Source of the DNA: Hydractinia symbiolongicarpus
Taxonomy: Eukaryota > Cnidaria > Hydrozoa > Anthoathecata > Hydractiniidae
DNA length: 60,000 nucleotides
Assembly: GCF_029227915.1 (NCBI RefSeq)
Contig: NC_079887.1
Coordinates: forward strand, 21,513,650 to 21,573,649
Reading direction: 5' to 3'
The notes under the pieces were generated by a model. That model did no database searches. It was not told the origin of the DNA and was given only the letters and a program-made list of their open reading frames with translations. Made by a program: the position numbers and the translations under genes. This document shows positions 22,973 through 32,855 of the stretch, in pieces (the stretch's first letter is position 1; each line of letters begins with the position of its first letter).

Positions 22973-24698
22973 CAGTAGACTCCCGGTTATTCGAACCTGC
23001 ACTTATTCGAATAATTCGGTTATTCGAAGTGAGATGGCGTTCCCCTTGGATCTGCTTACCCAACTCAGGCAAAAACACTCTCGGTTATTCGAACTTCAGT
23101 TATTCGAATAATTCGGTTATTCGAAGTGATTTTTATTCCACTTGGGGCCAATTATAGGCTAAGTCACCCTCAGTTATTCGAATGTTTCTTATTGGGAGAT
23201 CGTCGAGTGAGAACATTGATTTTCTGCGATTAAAACACTTTTTTTCTTCAAAAAATCAGGTTTCAATATTCATGGCTATTTACACTCTTCAAGCAATTTC
23301 TTCGAAAGTTCAATATTCTCCTTCGGTCCAGAGAATTGAAGCAAACAGGGGATCCTCAATCCCTTATCATCTCCAAAGTTAGTTCTTTTCCCTGGCACTT
23401 TTACTTTGCAAGTACACAACATCTCTGACTTCAGAAAGTAAAATATCGTTTTGGCAAATTTTCCTGTTCGTTTAACAGGACTTGCAGCAGGAAATGCCCT
23501 AGGTGAAAAGTTGCCCATGTTCGTTATCGGAAAATCGGTTACACCGCGCTGTTTCAAAGGAGTCAGAAATCTTCCCTGTCAGTACAAAGCTCAAAAGAAG
23601 GCCTGGATGGATTCTGAAATCTTTACCGATTATGTGAAAAAACTCGATGTTAAATTTGAAACTGCGGGTCGAAAGATTGTCTTGATAATTGACAATTGCC
23701 CAGCTCATCCAGAAGTCACTGGTCTTAAAGCAGTAGAATTAGTTTTTCTACCACCAAATACAACGTCTAAGACCCAGCCCATCAAGGTGTAATCCGAGCA
23801 TTGAAGGCATATTACCGGTCAAATCTTGTGAAACGTCAAATAAAGTTCATTGACGGCGGTAAAGAGGTCCCTAAAATTAACATTCTTGAAGGGATGCAAA
23901 TCTTGGTCAAATCATGGGACGCTGTTTCAAAAGACACCGTTAAAAACTGCTTTAAGAAGGCAGGCATCTCAAAAGAAGCACAGATCACGAGTCTCAATGA
24001 TGCTGATGACCCATTTAAATCTCTTTCTGACAGCATAAGCGAGTTGAAAAAAAGAGAAGTTGACGGCGACATCTTTAACGCAGATGATTTTGTGGATATT
24101 GATTTTGAGGTATGCACGAGTAAATCAATTGAATTGACTGATGAGGAAATCGTGGAAATCGTACTTAATGAGGACAAAGATCAAAACGCGCCGAATCTCG
24201 AAGATGACGATGATGATGAAATTGAGGCACATGACATCCCCCCCAAGAAGCCAAAGCAGTCAGAGTTGGAAGAGGCCTTAGAATTGTTGGAAAGATGGTC
24301 TTTGTTTGACGAGAATGGTCCTGAAATCATAAAGCAGTTAAACATGATAACACGTACATGTCAAAAACACTACATCGATAGTAAAAAACAATGTAGCATT
24401 AAAGATTTTTTTAAGAGTTGAACTCCTTGTATTTACTAGATACATTTTCTTTATAACTTTCATATTTTAAAACCTGTTAACAATTTGTTCAAATTTATTC
24501 TTTCTTCAAAAAGTAAAAATTCTTTGTGTTTACACGCTCAACTGAACCACAATGCCTCAATTACTTAAGAAAAGTCCATCCCATTAAGGTTAAGTTGAAA
24601 ATCTGGCGGGAAAACGAATTTTTCAGTTATTCGAACTCCCGGTTATTCGAAGTAAATTCTTATCCCCCTTGAGGCTTCGAATAACCATGAGTTTACTG
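22973..24698 (+). mobile_element. pogo/Tigger DNA transposon, complete ends, internally deleted
   Basis: Starts CAGTAGACTCCCGGTTATTC and ends with the inverted form GGTTATTCGAAGCC-type sequence finishing in TTTACTG, flanked by TA on both sides (22971-22972 and 24699-24700). This is the usual pogo/Tigger terminus and TA target. Sub-terminal GGTTATTCGAA words recur many times near both ends. The transposase inside is broken and lacks its N-terminal DNA-binding region. Confidence 0.93.
23451..24421 (+). pseudogene. pogo/Tigger transposase, catalytic and C-terminal parts
   Basis: The first part (23451-23792) carries the DDE_1 core: LPMFVIGKSVTPRCFKGVRN, then KKAWMD and the second catalytic Asp in VLIIDNCPAHP, then FLPPNTTS. 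A short deletion at about 23790 shifts the frame and removes the region of the third catalytic Asp. Coding sense resumes at 23801 and runs 206 residues to 24421, with an acidic segment (NLEDDDDDEIE) and the C-terminus KQCSIKDFFKS. That tail fits a PCNA-binding PIP box (Q-x-x-I-x-x-F-F); pogo transposase of Drosophila is known to carry one. The CENP-B-type DNA-binding N-terminus is absent. Confidence 0.88.
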
Positions 24699-25002
24699 TA
24701 AACATTTATAATCACCCGTGCTTAAAACTGCTTCATGACACAAAAAGCATGAAAAAATTGAGTAAGAATCGAAATTATAAGGTCTTGAAAGTACTACGCA
24801 GAAATTGCCTAGAGGTTCAAGCCGCTCGGCTTCTTGTTACAAACTAAAAAAATGTTAAAATCAGTAAAGGCTGGTTTCCACTTGTCTGGATCGGACCGGA
24901 TCAGACCAGGATGGGATCAAACTATAATCCGATCCAGATCCAAGTAAAGATTTCCACTTCTAAAAGAGCGCGAATTTTCATTTAAAAAATTTTTAAACAA
25001 AT

Positions 25003-26236
25003 ATGGCTGCAATAAACATTAGAACTTTGCTACTTTTGATAGTTTTAAAGAGACGCATTCAAAGAAGAAAGTTCAGGAATAAATACAAAAAAAGATGGTG
25101 GGTAAGAACAATTTTCCAAGAAAGAAAACAAAAAGGAGAATACCATCTATTAATTAAAGATCTACGTCTCTTTGATCACGAGTATTTCTTTAAACAATTT
25201 CGCATGTTACCTGAAAAATACGAAAAACTTCTATCTTATGTGGCGCCATTGTTTTCTAAATTGCATCTAAAACGTGAAAGCATATCTGCTGATCAACGTT
25301 TGTGCATTACTTTAAGATATCTAGTGACTGGAGATGCAAAATCTACCATAGCAAGCAGTTATCGCGTGGGACCTACAACAGTTGGTAGAATTATAAGCGA
25401 AACATGCAATGCCATATGGGAAAAGTTGTTGGGAGCAGGACAGTTAAAATGTCCATCAACGCAAGCAGAATGGAAAAAAAATAGCTGCAAATTTTGAGAA
25501 ACTTTGGCAGTTCCCTAACTGTATTGGGGCAATTGATGGAAAGCATGTGGTAATGCAAGCCCCAGCACGTGGAGGTTCATCTTTTTTTAATTATAAAAAG
25601 ACCCACAGCATAGTGTTAATGGCAATATGCGATGCAGACTACAAGTTTTTATTAGTTGATATTGGTGATAGTGGCCGCCAAAGTGACGCAGGTGTATTTT
25701 CAAGCGGAAATATTGGGTATGCAATCAATGAAAATCTATTTCAGCTCCCCCACTCAAGATATTTTCGTGGATATGATAAGGTGAATTTCCCATATGTTTC
25801 GTTGGAGATGAGGAGTTTCGTTGGAGATGAGGCATTTCCTTTAAAAATCAATTTGGTTAAACCTTATCCTCGTAATTTATTAAATGATGGAAGGCGCATA
25901 TTTAACTACAGGCTATCAAGAGCTAGGCGAGTAATAGAAAATACATTTGGCATATGCGCATCCAGATTTCGAATCTTTCGCAGGTCCATAATTGGCACTG
26001 TAAAACACGTTACAGAAATAACAAAAGCAGCAGTAGCCTTGCATAATTTTTTAATGGATGATAGGAAAATGTACTGCCCGTCCGGCTTTGGTGATTGTGT
26101 TACAAATGGTATGTTGAAAGAGGGTAGTTGGAGAGATGAAGAGAATTTTCAAGGAGCGTTATTAGACATTAAAAGAGTGTCTTCAAACAATTTTACATTG
26201 GAGGCTAAGGAAGTTCGTGATAGTTTTTGCGAGTAA
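25003..26236 (+). pseudogene. PIF/Harbinger transposase (one frameshift in an A-run)
   Basis: Begins at an ATG at 25003. The N-terminal part (25003-25497) includes a helix-turn-helix-like segment LVTGDAKSTIASSYRVGPTT. The frame breaks in an A8 tract near 25473-25480, and the same protein resumes with FPNCIGAIDGKHVVMQAP, holding the first catalytic Asp. Next come the second (DSGRQSDAGVF), GDEAFPL, and the Glu in RRVIENTFGICASRFRIF, then VALHNFL. Total about 410 residues, a usual HARBI1-like length. Since the only lesion is one base in a homopolymer, it may be recent or a sequencing error. The product would cut and paste the element. Confidence 0.9.
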
Positions 26237-26602
26237 TTTATGACAGACATTGGATGTGTTTCCTGGCAACAAAATGCAGACATATTTGACTCATAAGTAA
26301 ATATTTTTTATATTTATATTTAGAAAATACAAAGTAGCATAAAACATCTTTCTCATAGAGCACAGTCCTCAATAATTCCTGAATCTTTTAATATTTTATT
26401 ACTAAACAATGTTCTTCTGATTTTGTTCCTTTGTTTTGTTCAAAAAAAGAAAATGGCTTTTCTTTTGTAAGATTTGAGTGGTATCCTACTCAGATGTTAT
26501 GTTTACGAAACTTTGTCTTTGTAATATAACAAACAAGTCTATACGTAATATCAACAAAATTTTAAAGAAAACGAGTTGCAGTATATATTATATAAATTGT
26601 TT

Positions 26603-26854
26603 TTACTTTTCAAATTTTATGTCAAACAACACTTGTTGGATTTTATTTCGTGCCAACGTATTTTTTCTCTCGTCTAAACCTCTCAGCGTCTCCAGTAAAC
26701 TTAAATTCCAGAGAGTTGGATATGAAGGCATTAAATCAACTAACTGATGTCTTATATCTGGGTTTTGTTGCTGAATTAAACTACCACTATTGACATAGGA
26801 TGTATCAATATTAACATCTGCATGTGCATGTGCGTCTTCATGTTGTTGTTTCAT
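26603..26854 (-). CDS. MADF-like accessory protein of the Harbinger element, partial
   Basis: ATG at 26854. After a His/Asp-rich leader comes LVDLMPSYPTLWN and then LDERKNTLARNKI, resembling the start of a MADF domain (L-x-x-L-x-x-x-P-x-L-W-x ... D-x-R-K-x-A). The frame closes at 26603, too early for a full domain, so it is either truncated or continues through an intron whose next exon I cannot find. PIF/Harbinger elements usually carry such a Myb/SANT or MADF partner that brings the transposase to DNA and the nucleus. Confidence 0.5.
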   Translation of the reverse strand: MKQQHEDAHAHADVNIDTSYVNSGSLIQQQNPDIRHQLVDLMPSYPTLWNLSLLETLRGLDERKNTLARNKIQQVLFDIKFEK

Positions 26855-27001
26855 GTTGTTTTGGTGTTGTTTTCACAGCAGTCATACAGCTTTGGCTATC
26901 CTTTTTAATTTACATCACGTGATCAAACATTTTAGAACATTCATTGGTTAAAAAAAACGATCTGGTATTGAATTCTTTATAGGTTTGCCTTTTCATAGTT
27001 A

Positions 27002-27061
27002 ATTAGCAAATATTTCTTGGGTTTAAGGCAATAAATAACAAATTAAATTTTGATAAATTTT
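27002..27061. repeat. Left inverted terminal repeat of the Penelope element
   Basis: Sixty bases starting ATTAGCAAATATTTCTTGGG, exactly complementary to 28273-28332. Confidence 0.95.
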
Positions 27062-27198
27062 CTCCCTGATCTTTGTCAGAGCATCTTCAGATCACAACTA
27101 AAAACGTCTTTCAACATGCATGCACAAAATGTTAAAAATTCTCTTGATAAAAATAAAATGTATAAAAATCGTTTATTAACAATAAAAGTCGTTAAAAA

Positions 27199-28265
27199 TT
27201 ATAATATGTTTTCCCAAATTTCAGATAATCCTCTTATTTCATCTTTTTTGTTCAATAAATCCGATTTATGTTGTTTAATCGCTAATACCTCTTTAAATTT
27301 TCTTTTAATAAAATTGTTTTCCCTATAGAGAATTTCTATTTTCTCAAAGTTCATTTTGTGTTTTGTTTCTTTAATGTGTTTGGACATTCCAGAGACGTTT
27401 TCTTTATCGTTTTTTGCGCCATTTTTGTGTTCTTTTATTAGTGTTGTCGTGTTGTTCCTGTTTCACCTATGTAATATTTTCCACAATCTCCACACGTTAC
27501 TTTATATACAACACCTGATTCATTGTCTTGGTTTCCGTTTTTCAATATTTTGTTGCCTTTTACAACATTTTTTAGCGTTTTGTTTTTCGTATGTGTTAAT
27601 TTTACATTAAATTTCTTGCATACTCTGGCGATTTGTTCTGATATGCCTTTTTCATAGGGTAAAAACAATCGAATTGAATTCGTGTCGTCATCTGTCTGGT
27701 TTCTTCCATTACATTCTTTGTTTAATATTTCTTTTATCGTTTTTGTTACGATGTTCTTGGGAAACTCATTTAATTGCATAGTTTTTTGTATATAATTCAA
27801 TTCTTCTTTGAGGTCTGTTTCTTCTGTGCAAATGGTTTTTGCTCTTCTTGTTAAAGTTTTAATTGTCGATAATTTTACGTGTAAAGGTTGGTTTGACGTA
27901 TAATTAGTGTATTGTCCCGTATGCGTAGGTTTTTTATACACTTTCGTTTTCACTGTATTATCATCTTTTCTCATTATTAAACAATCCAAAAATGGGATCT
28001 GGTCATCCTTTTCTTCCTCCGCTGTGAATTTTACCTTTGAATGAATGTTATTCAGCTCATTTAAGGTGTCCTCGGTTTTATGTTTTGTAACAGTGAACGT
28101 ATCGTCTACTTTTCTTAGCCAAATTCTTGGTGCGTGTAACATTGAGTAGATACTATTTTCTTCTATTCCTTGAATGTAGATTTCGGCAAAACATGGCGAC
28201 GCAGGTGATCCGATGAAGAGACCATCCGCCTGGTTGTAGAATTTGTTTCCTATTTTGAAGGTCAT
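27199..28265 (-). pseudogene. Penelope reverse transcriptase and GIY-YIG endonuclease, truncated and frameshifted
   Basis: From ATG 28265 the minus strand shows GLFIGSPASPCFAEIYI (RT motif 4 region) and RKVDDTF (the catalytic YVDD-like box, here KVDD). It continues with IPFLDCLI and KPTHTGQYTNYTSNQPLHVK, all typical of Penelope. The GIY-YIG domain starts at CGDCGKYYIGETGTT. A frameshift near 27440-27455 separates it from the rest (GMSKHIKETKHKM ... EILYRENNFIKRKFKEVLAI ... LNKKDEI), which ends at 27199. The N-terminal half of the reverse transcriptase is missing, so the copy cannot be autonomous. Confidence 0.92.
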
Positions 28266-28272
28266 ATTTATC

Positions 28273-28332
28273 AAAATTTATCAAAATTTAATTTGTTATT
28301 TATTGCCTTAAACCCAAGAAATATTTGCTAAT
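28273..28332. repeat. Right inverted terminal repeat of the Penelope element
   Basis: Exact inverted copy of 27002-27061, directly followed by the 10-bp target duplication. The coding sequence starts within about 10 bases of its inner end. Confidence 0.95.
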
Positions 28333-28517
28333 GATCTGGTATAAATCCATACTTGGATCAGAAAAAAGTTGAAACTTTTTCAACTCCTTTCGGATCGGTT
28401 TTGAAACAGTCTCGGATCATTTTGGATTAAAAAACACCCTCTTCTGCGCGTGCGCGGACAAAAAACAGAGGAATCCGTGTCCGATCCGGTCCGATCCAGA
28501 CAAGTGGAAACCAGCCT

Positions 28518-29475
28518 TAAGAGAACCTTCGCTAGGCTGATCGCATTCTAATGGTTCCATTAGATTATGGGTTGATTTAAAAAAATTAAATGAACAAGCT
28601 GTTCGAAAACAATATTAATTTATTAAAGGGGAGACATTCAAAGATTAACACATGCCAAGGTCTTCATAGTATTAGATCTTAAAAACACGTGTTGTGTTAG
28701 GTACAGACACGTGACCTGTACGTTGAATTTTGTATATACACAATGCTCGTATTTGGCATCAAGAGAGTAAAACTAAAACAAAATACAAAACACAAGAGAA
28801 TTTTTTTTTAAAAAAATTTACATTATGGCGATTAATATCAAGTTAGAACACTTGAGCACTTTGATGCTAACACTGTGGTAAAATGTTTGGATAAGTGAAA
28901 CTTTGTAAATATGTATATATTGGTGTTTGCGCAGTTCCGCGTGGCTGTGTTATTCTCTTTTTGTTCCAGGACAGTGGACAAGTCGATTATTTTTAGAGAT
29001 TCTTTATAATTAATTTTTATAATTTACGATTTATTTTTAAGTCACGTAACATTTTTTTATTTCTAGATACTCGGCCAAATACGACGTCCGCATTAACAAA
29101 ATAAAGATTACTGTAAACCCTACCGTGAAAGAAATGTAGAGAAAATTAAAGAACGACCGTTAACGAAGCAAACATTTTTGCGCTTTAAAGAAAATGAAAG
29201 GTCGTATTGCATACCTGGAAGCGAAGGTAAAAAATCAGGTAAGAATGAGAAATGCAAAAAAAACAGAAAAAAAAAATGAACCTCAGTACAAATTACTTCG
29301 CCCCTCCCTTCACCCTAACTATCGTCGTCATCATTCTTATTAAAACAAACTAAATCTATTAAACGAGCGGAAAAAAGCGTACCAGGAAGCCCGCGTAAAC
29401 GCCTTGAAAGCATTGGCAGTCTTGTAAAATTGTGTGTGTTGGACGAATACCTAACTGCTTGACCTATGGACCTCC
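28518..29475. other. Non-coding stretch with short coding-like scraps
   Basis: About 950 bp. A plus-strand scrap KMKGRIAYLEAKVKNQ (29193-29240) followed by GTAAGA looks like the end of an exon, and KSVPGSPRKRLESI (29364-29415) resembles a short basic motif seen in transposon proteins. Neither can be assigned. Confidence 0.4.
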
Positions 29476-29558
29476 TACAATCATGTTCATAATAGTTTTG
29501 AGCGTTGAGGAAAAACTAAGCTATTAGGTGTGAATTTAGGCCCTAAAGGTAGTAAGAA

Positions 29559-30870
29559 ATGAATTTAGCTGGCTCCGCCATCCGCCATCTTGAATTTCCG
29601 ACTCGCGAGACTTTTGGCACCGCATTGGTAAACTGTTTCAACGGTTCAGGAAAGGTGACAGTGGACCACTGGGCATGTTGTCGGGAAGAGCATGAGTCCA
29701 TTTGCGGCTACAACTACCACGCATGTTTTAAGTTGTCGGGCCCGAAAGGATGGGGTCCTGTGAAGAACGCGTTGACAAAACAACACAGAATCGTGGCAAA
29801 GTTTTCAGAGTCGCACGACTGCTATTACTCTGCGTACAAGTATATCACAAAAACTGACAAGGAAGTTTATATAAGTGACAATCACCCTGCATTAGAAAAA
29901 ATTGGCTCCCCCAAACAAAAACTTGCATGCGCGCATACCGCGAGAAGTACACAGAGAAACACAAGCTTGAAAAAGTGAACAAGTAGAACATAACTTCACA
30001 AATGTCGACTTTCAAATATTGAGGTTTCCGAATACATTATCAGGTATAACGTTACGGCTGAAACAAAGTTGTTTGCGCGGGCAACTGCCCGCAAGGACGC
30101 GGGGAAAAAGGACCTTGACAGTTTTCTAATGCGTAAGTCAACCAAATCTTTACAAGATTTGTTGACCACAGCGCAAAAGATGCACAGTGCTTCTGCACAG
30201 CTTTATCGCAACGCCACGCCCCGCATGCAACTAATCAGAGACCATGTTGAGAAGAATTTCATTCCTGAGTGTGATGGCCAGTGGTTACGATGTGCAACTG
30301 AGGTGCTTCGAAACAACAACTTGCACCCGTTTGTGTTTGCCGATGCATTGCGAGATCTGTTGATAAAGGAGAGGGGAAGGTTTCGCAACATCCTCATTGC
30401 TGGACCAGTAAATTGTGCCAAAACCTTTCTTCTCTCACCCCTGCAAAAGATTTTTGATACCTTTAGCAATCCGCCAAACGACAAATATGCATGGCTAGGC
30501 GCCGAAAGTGCTAAAATGATATTCTTAAATGACTTTCGATGGTTCCCAGAAATGATTTCCTGGAAGAAGCTGTTGTTGCTGTTAGAAGGCTAGACCGTAC
30601 ACCTCCCCTCCCCAAAGAACCATTACAACAGGGACAGCCATTACTGCAGACACGCCAATCTTTGCAACTGGAAAGTCAGAGATTACGTACGTAGGCAAAT
30701 ACAACACGACGGACATAACCGAGAACGAAATGATGGCCGTACGCTGGAAAGTATTCAAGTTTAAACGACAGATAACACAACAGGAACAAATAGAGCTCCA
30801 GTCTTGCAACAAGTGTTCCACACGTACCGTCAACTTCATAATGAAAGTAAAGTTTAATTTTTATAAAAAT
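29559..30870 (+). pseudogene. Rep-type HUH endonuclease plus SF3 helicase relic
   Basis: Two neighbouring frames form one series. The first (29559-29978) has WACCREEHESICGYNYHACF, resembling Rep motif 2 (only one His is left), and YYSAYKYITK, a YxxK-type motif 3. The second (30069-30593) has ILIAGPVNCAKTFLLSPL, a Walker A in which the Gly before Lys is Ala, and MIFLNDFRWFPEMISW, an SF3-type Walker B. After a stop or frameshift at 30590, EMMAVRWKVFKFKRQI and QEQIEL .. C..C continue it. Rep plus SF3 helicase is the layout of rolling-circle replication proteins of small circular or parvovirus-like DNA elements. Similar multi-copy genes are, as I recall, common in cnidarian genomes. Stops, frameshifts and the altered Walker A mark a dead copy. 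Whether its source is viral or transposon is open. Confidence 0.65.
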
Positions 30871-31329
30871 ATGACGGAACGTGTGGAACGTGTGCTACTT
30901 CATTCTTCCCTTGTAGACCTGGCTATGGAACTTGAGAGGAACGTATCCGGGACGTGTGTGGAACGTGTGGTAAAACAGCGCTCTCTTTTGTTGCATCTAT
31001 GTTTAGAGCAGACGTTATGTTTTCGTATCGAGCACGCAGAAGGGACTAAAGCAGAAGATTGTATAAAACAGAAAGAGCTCTACAAAAAACGACACAAACA
31101 CAGGCGTAAACACAAAAGTAAACTAACACATTAAAAAAACAGCAAGAAACCAATGAAACACAGCCACTTTCGGTCTGAAGTTGTATGATTGACCAACTAT
31201 GAAGGCAATTGCAATTTCCTGTGCCTATAGGCTGTGTTTCAAGGGTGTATAAGGTGAAGTAAATAACTAAACAAAACAACCACCCAAGAAAAACAACAAA
31301 AATATAAAAACAAAATTAATACTGCAGTT

Positions 31330-32400
31330 TTTGTCCCTTCGCCTTCACTATAAGTGACATTCGCTTGTCCATGACTCAACGATCTTGTCGATTTATTTGG
31401 CCAGATCTCATTTATGGTCTTTTTAACAAGGCGGGAGAACTACTTAAAAGTTTCTTTCGTTATATTATTCTTCACCGCGTCCCCTGACAGTTTCTTGCCG
31501 ATAAGGTGGAAACAGTTTTCGATTGGGTTGATGTCTGGTCTCCGCGGTGGAATGGAGAACATGGTGGCTCCTATCTCCTCCAGGGCTTATCTTGCTAGTG
31601 CTGAATTTTGACGAGGATCCACATCCTGCAAAAACAGTCTTTCCTCTTTGTTGCCACAGATTTCAAAGGTTGTTGGGAAATGCTGTTCAACAAAGGCTAC
31701 AAAGTAGGCACCATTGAGCGGTCTTCATATGGCTCACACATCACAACTCTAGGCTCGTAAGCAATGGCAACGAAAAAGTTTGCTATTTTTGCACCGGTGC
31801 CTGCCTTCTTTCCATTTGATGTGCACTGGAAATGGAGATCCTCGCCACGCTTTCTCCACTCATTGCTTATATCCCATCAGAATAAAAACTTTGCTAGTCG
31901 TCCATAAGCTTGGGTGGTAGTCTTTCTTGATCCCGGCAAACGCCGCTCGTGCTGCCATGTTTTTTCGAGACATCAACCCTTTCCTTCGTGGCTGCAGGTA
32001 CTTGTAGCAATGGCGACTTAGTGCACGCCGCACAGTCAACACAGATACTGACGGGTCTACAGAAGACTCTACTTTTAGGCGACGTACACTGAAATCGCCT
32101 TCGTCTTCCGAAGCTTCTTTATGCCACGTACAAGCAGGCGTTCGACTCTTGTTGTCAGGAGACGTGGTCTGCCTCTGTTTGTTTTGCTGCCATCAGGTTG
32201 CAAGTTGGTCACGTCCATTTTTGTTGGTTATCCTCATTCCGACTTCCATATGCAAACAACGGATCCGCACCGACACATCCATACGAATCTTTTTCTTTTC
32301 CCGCTAAGCAGACCTTTGTTGTCTTCATTGTTCCATTTTTTATATAACAAAGTGTCTATGTTATAAAAAGAACAATTTTAGTCATGTATACATAATATAT
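31330..32400 (-). pseudogene. Tc1/mariner-superfamily transposase relic
   Basis: On the minus strand: a Gly/Arg-rich linker with RPRLLTTRVERLLVRGIKKL (about 32190-32120), VESSVDPSVSVLTVRRALSR (about 32070-32010), RRKGLMSRKNMAARAAFAGI, then FILMGYK (first catalytic Asp region altered). Further on are LFLQDVDPRQNSA (second Asp region) and SIPPRRPDINPIENCFHLIG, a hallmark of the superfamily. Frames change several times and stops occur, so it is inactive. It points leftwards, towards the Rep relic. Confidence 0.85.
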
Positions 32401-32646
32401 AAGCACATGATGTGTAGACAGGTATGCGACAAAAAAATAATATGGAGATCCATCGCACAAACAGACAATAGACAATATGAGACCTGGAATCCAGTTTATG
32501 AAATAAGAAAACCAGCTCTGCATGCACATTATTATAATAAATGACACAGTAGTACTTGTCCTTAATTTAGCCAATACAAACGCACACAAAATGTTTTATA
32601 AAAAAAGCCACTTAAAAAAACTAAAAAATGTCACAAATTTGGGAGA

Positions 32647-32853
32647 CCATCATGTTCATAATAGTTTTGGAAAAACCACTCTCCCCACCCGTACTCCACT
32701 CTTGAGTGTTGGTTGGAGGTCTTTTCCAGAGTCACTGGCAGTATTTTCGGGGCACAAATCAACGCAAAATCAACACTGACTGTAAGGGGAGAGGTGGTAA
32801 ATTCTGAAAAAAACCTAAAAAGCCGTTTTTCCAATAATTTATGAACACGATTG
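32647..32853. repeat. Foldback mini-element with mariner-type ends
   Basis: About 207 bp whose two halves are largely inverted copies of each other. Outer arms are CCATCATGTTCATAATAGTT and its inverted partner; inner arms include CCACTCTCCCC against GGGGAGAGGTGG and GAGTGTTGG against CAACACTGA. A TA follows the right end. It resembles a MITE related to the neighbouring mariner ends. Confidence 0.75.
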
Positions 32854-32855
32854 TA

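Larger units (their letters stand above)
26969..28332 (-). mobile_element. Penelope-like element nested in the Harbinger element
   Basis: Bounded by a 10-bp target duplication GATCTGGTAT (26959-26968 and 28333-28342). Inside it are perfect 60-bp inverted repeats (27002-27061 and 28273-28332) and a 33-bp extension between one duplication and the left repeat. Inverted terminal repeats with a short one-sided extension are known for Penelope elements. The coding part is 5'-truncated and runs on the minus strand. Confidence 0.92.
24868..28517 (+). mobile_element. PIF/Harbinger DNA transposon with a nested Penelope element
   Basis: Terminal inverted repeats of 35 identical bp (24868-24902 and 28483-28517), starting AGGCTGGTTTCCACTTGTCT, are flanked by the 3-bp duplication TAA (24865-24867 and 28518-28520). 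This fits the TWA target of PIF/Harbinger. Inside are the transposase gene on the plus strand and a MADF-like gene on the minus strand. A Penelope element interrupts the right half. Confidence 0.95.
29478..32853. mobile_element. Region bounded by Tc1/mariner-type inverted ends
   Basis: The left end CAATCATGTTCATAATAGTT (29478) and the right end, inverted, CAATCGTGTTCATAA (ending 32853) are both flanked by TA (29476-29477 and 32854-32855). A third copy in left orientation lies at 32647. Enclosed are a Rep/SF3-helicase relic on the plus strand and a mariner transposase relic on the minus strand. It is uncertain whether the outer ends form one element, or the right end belongs only to the small foldback element 32647-32853. 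Confidence 0.5.

Noticed and set aside
23836-24177. Ser-rich minus-strand open frame
   Set aside because: Antisense shadow of the pogo transposase.
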